A stretch of 64,000 nt of DNA from Caenorhabditis remanei (lineage: Eukaryota > Nematoda > Chromadorea > Rhabditida > Rhabditidae). Position 1 is the stretch's first letter; every line of letters starts with the position of its first letter. The notes under the pieces are model-generated. The model was not told where the DNA came from, made no database searches, and saw only the letters and a program-made list of their open reading frames with translations. A program made the translations under genes and the position numbers. Positions 35,712 to 48,003 of the stretch are shown here, piece by piece. Location of the stretch: contig NC_071333.1 in assembly GCF_010183535.1 (NCBI RefSeq), positions 7,438,587 to 7,502,586 of the forward strand, in the 5' to 3' direction.

Positions 35712-38700
35712 TTAATTGCTGCCAGCTTCTTCTGCATCTATCGGGGTATCCGAGTCATAATAGTTATCTGCTTTTCGGTTTCTCTCGTCAATCAAAGTAT
35801 GAGCTGTTGCGTATGCCATAGCACCAAGCAGGACCTGAGGACAGGACACGAAATGAATATTCTTGCAACTGTATCGATCACAGAGATGAGTGACCTGGAA
35901 AAAGAAGAAAATAATATGATGCCATGGGATTTGAAAAATCTCACTTTTTCTTGAAGGCTTTTATCCGTTGTAACCCAGATTGTGTAAACTTTTGATCCGG
36001 CGAGCTTCAGACACTCTTCCAACATTGGAATGTCCGACTCGTTATCTCCACAGACTAGACAATTTCCTTTGGACATATTAGGCTTCAGTTTCTCTCTCAC
36101 AAGACGGATACCATGTCCCTTGTTGAAGATTCTTCCCTTCAGTTTTGCCTGGAAAAAGAAACATCAAAGCTTTGCTCTCCAAATGAAACAACTCTACCTT
36201 CACATAAATCTTGAAGTCGAGATCTGATTCTCTCATCGTCAAAGTGGTTCCGTTTGGATCGAAGTCATTAACAATTCTCACCAACTCCTCATAAAGTCTG
36301 GTCACTTTGCGAGTTGGAATTGTACCATTCACGTCTTGTTTTGCAATGGTAATGTGTCCACAATGTTTCTGGATACCACTTCCAATCCATTTGAAAGTCT
36401 TGAATTCTGGTTTTTCAAGAAGCTCTTCAATCTGAATAAGAAAAAACATTAGAAACTGACTATTTTGAGGTTATACTCACCAATTCAAAAACTTTGTTCA
36501 TTAGAGTCAAGTCCACTGCAGAGAACGATCTATCCTTGAACTGTTGGGCTGGGTTCAAATACCATTCTCTTCCAGCAGATGCTCCGTATGCGTAATATCC
36601 TTCTGGAATAGTCGCAACCTCGAGAATACCGGTGTGAAGAAGTGGAGCAGTTGTGACGATTGCACAGAACGTAGCACAACGACGAGCAAATTGGGCTTGA
36701 ATGACTGCAGAATAAGCTGGCTGAACGCTGGTTGGGTAAGAACATGCGTAGCTTTTCAATGTTCCATCACTGAAAACAAAATCATAAAAACTCATCAAGA
36801 TAAGGAAATTGTCACCGATCAGTGAAGAAAGTGTTGTAATGGATTCCTTGTTGCAACATCTCAGCCGCTTGTTTTACTTCGTTTTTAAAAAGAACTGGTC
36901 CGCCCTCATAGAATGATCCAATAGTCTGAAAAATCATTTATAGATTACTTCTCTTGAAATAGTCTCACCTTGATGAATTCCTCTGCATTCTCATACTCAT
37001 CAGATTGAATGAAAGCTAGGAATGCCAAATCTTTCTCCATCTCACTGAGTTCATCACGAATATCATATGTGATTTTGAATCCTTTCTCTTCTCCTGACTC
37101 TTCATCAGCTTCCAATGTCAGTTTGGTTCCTTCGGCGCATGAAGTTTCCAAGGAGTTCTGAAAAAGTGTTGATTGTTCTTGCATTCTTCTCCTATTTCAA
37201 TTTACCTTGGCATTTTCCAAAGAAATTGCAAAATGTGGTCTGATTGGCAACCCTTTGAGAACACATTCAACAATTTGACGACGGGTTTGAGCTGTACGAC
37301 TCATCAGAGCGTAGAACTGACCAAGCTGTTTCACTTCACACTGACTGATGACTTCATGTGTCCATTTGGGGTCTAAGAATTGATCACTCCACTCGTCGAT
37401 ATCATGAACACACAAGAATTGATTGATCTTCTCTCCATGTTTCACTCTGGTATCCTTGCTTTCCGTTGCTGCAGCAAAGAAGTTGTTAGCAAATGCCTCA
37501 GTATCCGCAATATTTTCAACACGATGATAACATTTTCCCTCTTGCTCCGAATAAAATTGAGCGTTGCTCAACTGAACTTCAGTACCAGCTCCAGTGGAAA
37601 GAACAAGTGAAGCAGTTGGGTTGCAGACAAGCATTTCCTTAGCCACCAAGTTCATACCATCTTTTGATGGAGTTACGACTCCAATGTCCATAGCAAGGTA
37701 ATGCGCGATGAGACGTGATCTTGGAAGTCCATCAGTTTCAAAAATGACTGGTTTCCAGTCAGGATACTTTTCACTCTTAAACTTTTCATTGATCAAATCA
37801 GCCAGTGCCATCACATCATCTTGATACTGACGGTAGGAGTCCACAGATCTTCTGTTAGTCACAGCTACTTGAAGAAGTACATCTTTTCCAATTCGGTCGG
37901 GGTACTTCTCAAAGTATCTTTGCCACGCACGAAGTTTTTCAGAGATTCCTTTTGTGTAATCAAATCTCTCAACCGAGAAGAACAACTGACCACCTTCAGC
38001 ACATTTTCCCAATATCTAAAAATAGAAACTGACAGTGAAAAATGATAAGAATTATTTTCGTTTACCTGCTTTCTGATTTCTTCTGCCTCAATCATAGTTT
38101 GCGGGTTTTTGGCAATGTTGACAAAGTCAGCAATCTTAATGGAGACTGGGAAGACTCCAAGAGAGCAGGTCCATCCCTGAAAATATACACGTGTCTTATA
38201 TTTTTACTGTATTGTTTAACTCACCTCGTGTTCAATAGTATAACGATCAAGACGACTGTCATACTCAACTTTGGTTCGTTTGATATGATCTCTAACTAAT
38301 TTCACAAATGTCTCTCTGTCACGGCTGGTTTGGAATCCGACTTTTGTGAATCTCAAGAGGGCTCGAATAATTGGGTCAGCCACAGTCTTGTATTTGGTCA
38401 TGAAGTTTGCTGGTGGTTGAAATGGAATGTGCAAGAAAAACCCGATCTGAAAAAAATTTATTTTTTATTGGAATTCGGAAATAGGTTTCCGTGCTAGTTC
38501 TCGACAAACCTCAAGACTAGATTCCAAAGATCTCATGATATGTCCACAGAGCATCAAATGGTAGTCGTGAATCCAAATAAAGTCCTGAGCACGACTGTTT
38601 CTAGCAGCGTTGATTGAGAACAGATAATTGACTCTGACGTAAGCGCACCATTGATTGCGAAGCGTCTCTGGATCATCGTAACACGTTGAAATATATTGTG

Positions 38701-40572
38701 GCAAGTTGTGAAGTGCTGGCCACAGAAGCCCGTTGCTGATTCCACCGTAATAAGTGTCATAATCATCCTGATTAACTACAACTGGATTGAGTTGATAACT
38801 GTGCTTATTGTATGTGTTGAGAACTGAGAGGAGTGACATGTCACTTTCAACAGCTTGTTGCTTTGGTGTTAACTCCTTCTTTTCATTGCGTTCCAAGACG
38901 CAGAAAACTTCACCGGCACATGCTTGCTTGATCAATGGGAGCCCGAGAGAATTGGTGGTTGTTGAGTGCTCCTGAAAATGTATTTTTCTGTTTTCTCTGG
39001 GTTCAAATTTTTGAATTTACTTTGAGTTCTTCTTGCATGTTGACTCCGAGATTCGATAGCCAAATGTTCTTTTTATCAGCTGACATCACTGGATCAACAC
39101 AAGCAACCAGTCCACCCGAACCTTGTTTGATCTCCCATGACCCGCTTGTTTTCCGACTGATCGAAACTGGCGGTGCATTTGAAACGTTGATAACTCGTTG
39201 CTAAAAAACAAAGTAAATTATCAAGAGAGGTGAATGTTTGTCAAGGTTCGTAAGACAAAAAAGTATCAATGTGTACCTTGTCGTGCGACATGTCGACCAG
39301 CGGCTGTTGGTTACCAACGTGCGTTTGCTCCTCATCAATAAAAACTTCATTGACAATGGACGACATTGATGGAAGATTCTCCATAGATCCAACTTTAGAG
39401 GACATTCTGGAGCTTGCACGAGAACGGGCAATCTTCATTTGCAGATGACGATATCTCTCTCCAAACTGCTTGGCTCTGCTTCCCAGCATGCTCTGTCGGA
39501 ATCCAGGAATTGCTGCATAAAGCTCTCTGAGACGATTCTTGCTGTAGTTGACATCATACAAAACCAAAGAAAACAATAGAGCCTCTCTATACGGTGTTGC
39601 AAACGTTAAATCCGAATCGAAGACTTTTGGAACCACGTTCTTCCAGAAGGTGACCTGCAAAAAACATTTTCCAATGGTCAAAGTTCTATTTTCTTTTAGT
39701 TTGCAATTTTGTATGTTGTGTCCTCTGGACAGCAGCTGACTCAGCATCAAAATTGTTATCGGGGTCTGAATCTCTTACCGTGTTGAATCCCAAAGTTTCG
39801 ACGAGAGCAGAGAATATTTCGTCACGAGCCGCTGGCTGATTGAGACACAATTCCAAAATAATCATCAAACCCTGTAAAGTTTTTTTAGATTCTTATTGCA
39901 GATTACGAAATTCTTGGTTAGGTGACAGATCTTATCTCAAATTAAACCAACCTTCAATGCAATTTCCGAGTTTTTTTGGCGTTTCTTCCAAATAGTATAG
40001 CAAGTTCTGATTGTGTACTTGAAGACAGCCATGTACTCATTATCGTCTGAGGATTCAGATGCAGATGACGCTGTTTCAGTTTTCTCAAAGTATTTTGGAG
40101 CTACAAGTTGGCCAGTGGTACAATCCATTTTTCTTGTCTCCACTTTTCGCTCATTGGCTGGTATACCATCATCTTCATTGGCCATTTCATCATGATCTTC
40201 ACTTTCAGTCAACTCGTCACTCTCATCAATATCTCCGTCCTTATCTTTGCCAGCAATGAACGGACACTCCAATCTTTCGAGTACTTTATGACATCTCTGG
40301 AAACTGGGAAATGCGTTAAATACTCAATTTAATTAAGGCGGTTACCTTGACTGCATCCTCAATTGGATCATTGTCATGTTTTGGTCTATCAAATGGATCC
40401 ATTTTTGGAGATATTTGATTCTGAAGAGAAAAGTTATTTTATAGTGCCTGTGGAATATTGGGTGTCAAATTACCTGTGGCTCTCCTTCAATAGAAAAAAT
40501 GACATCTGGTGGTGTTGCTACCTTGTCGATTCCATTTGCATATGAATGGACTGCTGTCGCCGCCTCACTCAT
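35712..40572 (-). CDS. tps-1: Trehalose-6-phosphate synthase with C-terminal HAD phosphatase-type domain
   Basis: Makes trehalose-6-phosphate from UDP-glucose and glucose-6-phosphate in the cytosol. Sixteen exons (minus): 40572-40474, 40420-40346, 40296-39952, 39871-39779, 39654-39277, 39200-39021, 38971-38510, 38446-38225, 38176-38066, 38015-37206, 37157-36969, 36925-36816, 36769-36481, 36431-36198, 36148-35945, 35894-35712, giving 1,327 residues. A nematode-specific N-terminal extension (about 400 residues, with acidic stretches) precedes the GT20 synthase domain: WIHDYHLMLCG, IGFFLHIPF, SVERFDYTKGISEKL, TPSKDGMNLVAKE. The C-terminal HAD-like domain shows TDRDGTL (motif I), VTTAP (motif II region) and CGDNESDIPML (motif IV). 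The length is nearer C. elegans TPS-1 (about 1,331, from memory) than TPS-2, so the symbol is probable rather than certain. An acceptor (TATTGTAG) lies just before the ATG. A heat-shock-type element lies about 420 bases upstream. Confidence 0.93.
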
Positions 40573-40984
40573 CGATTTCTACAATAACTGCTCATATGCA
40601 TGTGCATAAACAGAAAATAAAAAAAAAAAGAAAGAAATAAGTAACAAGAGAAAAAGAGAAAAGAAAGAATCATGGAGCACCCAACGATATCAACAAGGCA
40701 GAAAAGGGGGAGGGAGGGCATTGGGGATTGTGTAATAGAAAGAGACTTGTTCTTTGCCATCAGCTCTTTAAAAGTGAAAAAGAAAAAATGTGTCTTTTGA
40801 AAAAGAAAATTAAAAATTATTTAGCAGTCACCGAAATGAAACCCCACAAGAAATACCGTGTCTCTCCACACAATATAACAAACAAGGCACTAAATTTGCG
40901 ATAAACATCTCTCTAAATTGACGATAAGACGCAAATTATCAAAAAGACAAAAAAATAATGAAAAGAGGCGAACCGGTTCAAAGA

Positions 40985-41001
40985 GAGAACTTTCGAGAAC
41001 C
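40985..41001. promoter_or_regulatory. Heat-shock element upstream of tps-1
   Basis: GAACTTTCGAGAA at 40987-40999 contains three alternating nGAAn units with exact spacing (GAA-nn-TTC-nn-GAA), the binding consensus for heat-shock factor trimers. It sits about 420 bases upstream of the trehalose synthase start, inside a GC-richer block (40960-41100) that looks like a promoter. Confidence 0.55.
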
Positions 41002-44000
41002 GCTGGTGTCTTAATAGTTGAGTCGGGGTGAGGCGAAGGCAAATGTGCTCCATTGAACAGACTTCCGAGCACCAACGAGCAGAAGGGGGACTCGGCCAAC
41101 ACAAACAACATTGGATAACAGCTATTCAGCTTTTAGGCATTATTTGGATATTCTGAGTGTGTTACACTAGGGGTTTCAAACAAAAAAATATGTTGTATTA
41201 ATTTCTACTTTCAAATAATTTTTATTGTTGAAAAATTAAAAGGGCAACGAGAAAGTCCAATTTTTTGTAAAGTCACAAAGCTAAAAAATATAGGGCAGTC
41301 GAATGAAGCATTCAAAAATTGTGTCAGAAACCAGCCGGTGTACTTTTTGTTTGTTATTCATTTTTCAAAACCCTACTGGCTGCAAAAATGTGAAATCCCC
41401 GTGTTAAACAAAATTTTGTTTTATTAAACACTTACCGTTTTTGAGTTATAATTTTGCTGTAGCATGAAAATCATGTGATAATGAGAGAATTGACCAACAC
41501 CTACTTTTTCGACGAACTGAGATGATATGGGAAGAAGGTAAGACCTGTTTTGGTCATAAATATCGTTGATAATAGTCGACTTTCAACTGTTAGATTTTGT
41601 TTGAGAGTAACAACACAATGATAATAAGGGAGAGTGATTTTTCTTTCATAGGCCCTTTTTTCTTTTCAAATATCCAATGGGGGGTGGAGAACTTTTGGAT
41701 TATTCCGCCATCCGTGACGTGACTTAAGTGAATATAATTCAGGTAGCACATGAAACAAAACTGTTCAAGAGTGTTTTTAGACGGTTTAGAAAATCAGGTA
41801 AGCAAAAACAAATTAAACTAGTTGAAAATAGCATTAGAGAAAATCGAACGGCAGAACAATTTAGAAATAAATACACCTCCATCAGTATTTCTTAGTGTTT
41901 TTACGAAAAAAAATCTCAATCTAAGTGTTCAAAGAACAAATGCACAAAACAAAGAAGATGATTGGTGCCTGCGTTTTTTTCACGTGAAACTTTTGTCGCC
42001 ACAGACGTTGCTAGCTTGTTCCAAAGTTATTGAGCAGCAACATATGTTGGAATGAGCTACACATTTTTTCAGTTCTACTTGTTCAAAAAGAAAATAATAC
42101 CTAAAATGCTATAAGAACGAAATTGGAATAGAAGTGAGTGTGAATGGGAAAGCTTTGGGAGAAAAGTTAGCGCAAAGTGACCTTCACCGGTTCAAAGTGA
42201 CGTATTCCTGTTATTTCCGTTCAGAATGTTTCGCGCTGATTGATTTCTGAAGTTTGATCACGAATTAATGATAAGAATATCTTGAACCGGGTTAGGACGC
42301 AGAATTATTGATAATATGTTTTCAGTTTTTTGAACTCAGGTAGGTAGTTTGCAATTATAAATTTGAGGACTCTGACAGCAATGGAATAATAACCAAATAT
42401 GATGAGAATATCAAACATCAGAAACTGCTATCAACCAAGTATCATACACGTTTTTTCTTTATTATAAACAGTTACAAATACAGATGTTCAATGATTATGT
42501 AGTAGAATGACGGTGTGGAACGGTTGTAAAAAGGAACTCTCAGTCACGAGGATATCCCGTGTGCAGCTTGTTTGTATGATGAAATGTTTGGAAACGCTCA
42601 CAAGTGATGAAAGTATAAACATGGATAGCCGAACGGTTAGTCAACAAACAAGCCATTCTCTGATTCAATCTTTGTTTATCATTTCTTGCGCTTCATTTCT
42701 CAAAAATAGATTTTTTGAATAAGTTTTTTTTTCAATATAACTATGACAAGAAGCCGGTTTTAAAATCATTTTCTAATTTCTCAAAAATACTACTGCTTTC
42801 TTTTTAAATTTGAAGTCAATACACTCCTAATTATCAAATCACATTTTTGAGTGTTCATCTATAAGCTTCTTCTCCAAATTTGTTCATTATTCGTATAGTC
42901 ACAATATTCTCGTTGTATCTGAAATGAAAAGCATAAGTTTTTATTCACTTCTGCTTGCTAATTTTTGTCTAAGACAATTCCATCTTACTATCAGATTACT
43001 ATTGTTTCACAATGAACTATACAAATTTGCAGATTTTCTACTCTGATAACATGCGACTGATAAGTTTCTTGCGTCATTTTGTTCTTAACTCGACTATAAA
43101 ACACTTCATATTCAACTTTTTTCTTAAAAACCTGATTTTACAACCTATTTTACCGACCATACACACATTTTCAGTCAATGTTTTCGACGCAACTTTCAAT
43201 TCTTCACTTCTCTAATTTGATACAAAAAACTTTTCAGTGTTTTCCAATTAGTTAGCGCATTATAGAAAATTATACTTCTTTGTTGAAGCAAGCTGACTGT
43301 CTAACCGCCCATACTTGCTTTGAAACAGTCATCTTATTTTTTGATCGGATTGCGTTTTAGTTCCGTTTCATAAACTATTTCTTCACATCTATTGGAGGAC
43401 AAAGAAATCCGTACAATGCGGAAAGTGCAAAAAATTAGTTATATCCTGGAGACCAACGACATGTGTTGAGTGCCCCGGTTAGCACAAGAAAAAAAGCCCG
43501 TTGAAGATGAATAACATTCCTTCTTGAGTTAGAATAATTAATTTCGTCATGCTTATTCGGTTTTCCCAGAAAATAAAATTATGAAACATTGTACTTTCAG
43601 TTCTTGTTTGCACTTCTCGTTAAGTTTCCGACTCGAACCGATGTTAGGACATGCTTCCAACATTTGTGTTTTTCACGTTTCTTATTTTTTCTCTTGTCTG
43701 ATTACTCATTGTTCCTGTATCTCTCTTCAGGTTCTCATAATATGTTTTGAAAGTGTTCCATTCGTTCATAACATAATCCTCGTCTCTCTGTCTCTGTCTC
43801 TTTCTTCTTCTCTTCCTCTACCCACTAATAACGCAGATGCGAAATTCGAGGAACGAGAGCGGAGATACTCCAGAGAAATCGAGGAAAGCTCCTGGTATTT
43901 CTCGGGAGTACCTCACGCCCACTCACTCTTTCACTCATTCACTCTTACGCACGAAGACCCTCCGCTTCTACTCTTCTCCCTCACTTTCCGTGAGCGAGGC

Positions 44001-44550
44001 AAACGACCAATGTTGTTATGGTGGTCTCGGGGAATGCAGCCTCTTGCAGTCCGCAGTACTAACAACTCATCTTTCGCTTCTACGCGTCGTTCACTCGTCT
44101 TCCCTCTCTTTCAACCGGGAGAGAGGGCAGCTGGCTGCCCGGTAATGAAATAGTATAGCGAGTGGAGAGAAGCCGAGACGGCAGAGAAATGCAAGCACGT
44201 TCAATCGGTTCGACGGACGTCTCTCTAACCCACACTTTCTCTCTTTACCCTCTTCTCAACGTCTCGCTTATGACCATGTTTCTTCAATACCCCTTTCCTG
44301 GCCGTTTTCGTTTCTGTCCGCAACTCGCGCTCTCTTTCACTTCTTTTCCGCCGTTCGGTACTCTTTTTTCTTGCTTTCTTGACTCTAGGCCGCAAAAGAA
44401 GAGCGGAGAAAAAACTCTCAACTTTTTTTGTACTCTCTGTGTTGTTACTCTCGCTTTTGTTCCACTTTTCTATTTGAACACTTTCTCTCGTTCTTCTTCG
44501 ACTTTTTTTTGATTACTAAACCACCTAAACCGTTTTGTTTTTGTTGTAGG

Positions 44551-45470
44551 GTATATTGGCCGAATAATCCGAGAAAAAACAATGGTGAGGTCAGCAAGGT
44601 TGACCAGTCATCTGTCATTCATCATCTGACGATTTTTCTTCATCAACATCTCCATGTTACGGATTACAAATTGGTACGTTTCGAGTTCAAAATTGTTTTT
44701 CAAAGATTCATTTTATGATTTCCAGATGCTGGTTTATATTGTTGTCATTCGACTCGTTTCAACATGTGGCTTTCAACATGAACCAATCTGTCATTTCAAG
44801 TGAAATCTCGTTCCGCTCCAGATGTCTACATCTCCAGTGGTTTGTCAATTCACGGATTTAACGTCTACATTTTTTGCTTCGCTTTTTCTTCATCCCTACT
44901 CCAACTCTCTATATAATTTGTTAGTCAAAACCGACATTAGACTTTATAGACATTTTCTTAATCATGTGTCTCGATTCATTACGGAATTCCCCTTTCGGAT
45001 CCGGATATAGTCCGAACTATAGTTATGGGTCTATGTTACGGAAGACACCTACGGTTGAAACCATCTCTTCTCAACTTCCGCGGACTTTCTATTCTGTCTA
45101 AATGTAATCTCGCTCTTTAATTTGCTTTCTAATTTACTTGTGGTGTTTTATTGTATTCTTATGATCATCGAGTGAGAGTTTGTTGGAAAATTATATTCTC
45201 AACCGATAATCATCCGCCACTTTGACATTCTTCACTAGACAATTTCTGTGGTATTGAAGTATTCGTGTTAAGAAATAACACACAAAACTACTCTAGACAC
45301 TTCAGAAATTGCCTATCTTGCACGTCTTTCCCAAGTTGGTCTCGAAGCGACATTTACTCATCATCTCTATTTCCAAATAGTTCTGAAGAGTTGATGTACA
45401 GCGAGAGTTCCTTGGGTGAGTAATAGCTTCCCGGGTATGGAACACAAAGAAGATGTCCGTTCAATAAATC
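44551..45470 (+). ncRNA. Possible spliced non-coding transcript
   Basis: Weak evidence only. TTTTGTTGTAG ends at about 44550, and TTGGTACGTTT at about 44671 could be a donor. The next acceptor is TGATTTCCAG at about 44726, and TCAATAAATCT at about 45460 could be a poly(A) signal. Frames inside stop quickly (25 codons or fewer from the ATGs), so it would be non-coding or part of a 5' leader. Confidence 0.15.
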
Positions 45471-46184
45471 TATATTATTCGAAATTCTGACTCATTTGTT
45501 TTTGACTTGAAAACACCTTTTGTGTATTTCGAAAGAATACGAAGGTGGTGGTGGAGATGACTCAACGTGTACAAAAATAGGAATACACGCAGCCTCAACT
45601 GTTTTTACATGACAAGGCTGAGAAAAAACATATAAGAAAATAAGACTCAGAAGAACAACAGTCATTTCAGGCAAAATAGAACTGGTGGTGTCTTTCAGGT
45701 TTTTTGAGAAAGTTAATGAAAAACTTAGTGTTCTATCGCAAGAATGTCACAACATCTGAAGGTAAAAACAGAATTTGAATGCTACTCCCAAAATAAAACG
45801 ACAGTAACAGACGACCCACCTGTTGTGATACCAAGAAAAAGAAAAAAACATTTTTAATCTGATTTCTCTAATTAAAAAAAATCACAAACCTCACAAAAGT
45901 TTATTGATAAAAAGTATGTAACAAAGAATGCGTGGAATGTTTTAGGGAAAAGCAAAACAAGGTTTGGGAAGTTACAACCAGTGATATTCAAGTGTGTTTA
46001 TATACAAGACATGAAACAATGCAATACTTTTATATGCGTTGTGTTGAGAGTTACTACGTTTGATGATTTTGAATGTTTCGCATTTGAAAAATAATTTTCT
46101 AAGACAGAAACTATCGTTTACAATTCGGGATATGCCGGGACATGGGATCTGAATAGTCTAAAATAACAAGAGAAGCACATTGGG

Positions 46185-48003
46185 TTAGCAGCTGTAATGA
46201 GAATCTGAAGCAGTTGAACATAGTGGATTAGTGGTAACAGTCAGCATCTTGCTAGTATCTAACGGCTCGGTAGAATTCTTCGGCATAGCTTGTTTATCAG
46301 GTTTGGCAGTCCGTAGCAGTTTTTGTATCTGTAAAGGCATAGTTTTGTTTCAGTAATTTTGCGGAAATTCTCACATTTTTCTGGAAAGAGTCAGATAGGA
46401 ACACGTAAAGAAACGGGTTAGCTGCAGAATTGATATACTGTAGAGCAAAAGCAAAATGAGAGAAACAGACGAGTAAGTACTTGCTGCTGAAATAGATTGA
46501 ATTCTGTTTTGGGACTTTTTTGATGTTCGTTAGTGCATTTCCTCACGAGACATTCAAAACGTTTCTAATGAGCAAGTGGTTGGCGTTGAAATTTGAACTC
46601 CGGAACTTCATTAGATGTCACGAGAAGTTTTTTGCTAACTTCCGGAAAACAGTTGACCCCCCAACTTTTGGACTCACCCTTGGAAGAGATTCGCTTCAAT
46701 TGACCATTGCACAATCCAGAACGGAAGCCAGCAAAGTGTGTAGGAAATGACAATAGCCAGACCCATTATTGTGACCTGAACAAAATAAAACAATACATGA
46801 ATGTCTTTTTCAGTTATTCATCGTTTAGGGTTACCTTGGTTGTTCTCTTCTTTGTGCCCGTTCGTTTTGTATGCATTTGTCGCTTTCTCTGACACATTTT
46901 CAGTATTATTTTAAAGTAAAAGTACCAGACAGCAACCAGTGGGATGAGATAGGAAAGGGCAAATGTGTAACTAGTGAAGAATCTACAAGGATGATATTAA
47001 TAGTCTGAGTCAAATCAGTCTGGAGTCACCTTCTCGACGCTAACATGTTCTGTTCAATTTCATTCATCACCGTCATATTCATTTCGTCTTCGGATTCAAG
47101 TGCAGTAACATTGCCTACAAATAACATGCAGCTTCCTCTTGTTTTGCCACCTGAAACCAAACAGTTTACATTTTTAAGACCAATGACTGCACCTGCAGAA
47201 GACTTGATCAATTTCACAAAAAGAAATAGCGGAGTCATTTCTAGAATAACCATGATCCAAGCTGTCACAGACAGAGCAAACGCTGCTTGTGTGGTACGGA
47301 AAGATGTTGATTGAATCGGACGGCACACTGCTAGATAACGATCAAATGAGAGTATTGCAATAAAAACCGCTGACGCAAATTGAGAAACTGCATTTCCAGA
47401 GATGTACAGTTTGCACATGATTGGTCCCATAATCCATCCTTCTTGTGCTGTTTGAGCAAAAAATGAAACTGGAATCCCGCATAGGAAAAGAAGATCCGCA
47501 ACAGCCAGATTGAAAATGTATATGTTAGAAATAGTTCGCATGTCCCTGAAAATCAAACATCAAAACGGAAGTTACTGGGAAGAGTTCCATCAGAGGAACA
47601 TCCGATTGGATAAGTTGCTCATTTCCTGTTCGTATGTTTCGTTTTTCTCTAGACTTACCGGAAGTACACAATTGCGGCGAGCACAAAAAGGTTGGCCGGA
47701 ATACCGATAAGTGCCGTTAGACTCCATGTTAAATGGGCAGCTGTTTTGATCTGAAAAAATTATAGCATGAGATACGTTAAACAACAATTGAAACCATAAA
47801 AATTAAAAAGATAGTCCTGGGTTAGTTGAAAAAAGTTTTCTCTTCAAAAATTCAGAACGCCGCTATTGAATCAAAATGATTTTTACAATATTTTTGAGTG
47901 TATCGTATTTGTTTTGAATTTCACACGGAGATCTTTTTAGTTTCAAATGTAGACCTACCGGATCAATGACCTCCGTAAAGTTTTGTTCTTGGGTCTGGTT
48001 CAT
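46185..48003 (-). CDS. Class A G-protein-coupled receptor, neuropeptide type
   Basis: Seven-transmembrane receptor of the peptide-receptor branch (somatostatin/opioid/allatostatin-C-like). Exons (minus): 48003-47959, 47750-47659, 47545-47030, 46982-46835, 46775-46678, 46486-46375, 46328-46185, giving 384 residues. The N-terminus has two Asn sites (NQT and NFT). TM1 includes GIPANLFVLAAIVYF, TM2 NLAVADLLFLCGIP, and TM3 a cysteine (MCKLYI) and DRYLAVCRP. Extracellular loop 2 holds the partner cysteine in GSCMLF, preceded by CLVSGG. TM6 has CWLPFWIVQ and TM7 NSAANPFLYVFLSD. The Ser/Thr-rich tail ends SDSHYSC. The ligand is not identifiable from sequence; C. elegans npr receptors are the likely relatives. 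Extracellular loop 2 is long and acidic (ALESEDEMN). A neuronal role is inferred from the family. Confidence 0.92.

Larger units (their letters stand above)
40573..46184. other. Gene-poor intergenic region, 5.6 kb
   Basis: Separates the trehalose synthase start from the GPCR 3' end. It holds the likely tps-1 promoter (40573-41110), then AT-rich sequence. A pyrimidine- and GC-richer zone on the plus strand (about 43780-44720) carries open frames of skewed Ser/Leu/Phe/His composition that do not look like protein. The GPCR 3' UTR occupies the right edge, with an AATAAA complement near 45898. No tRNA or known miRNA was recognised. Confidence 0.5.

Noticed and set aside
43581..44153. 190-codon plus-strand ORF and overlapping frames at 43837-44145
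   Set aside because: Pyrimidine-rich DNA gives Ser/Phe/Leu/His-rich translation; no domain and no convincing splice partners.
47045..47314. Plus-strand ORF of 89 codons
   Set aside because: Antisense shadow of the third GPCR exon.
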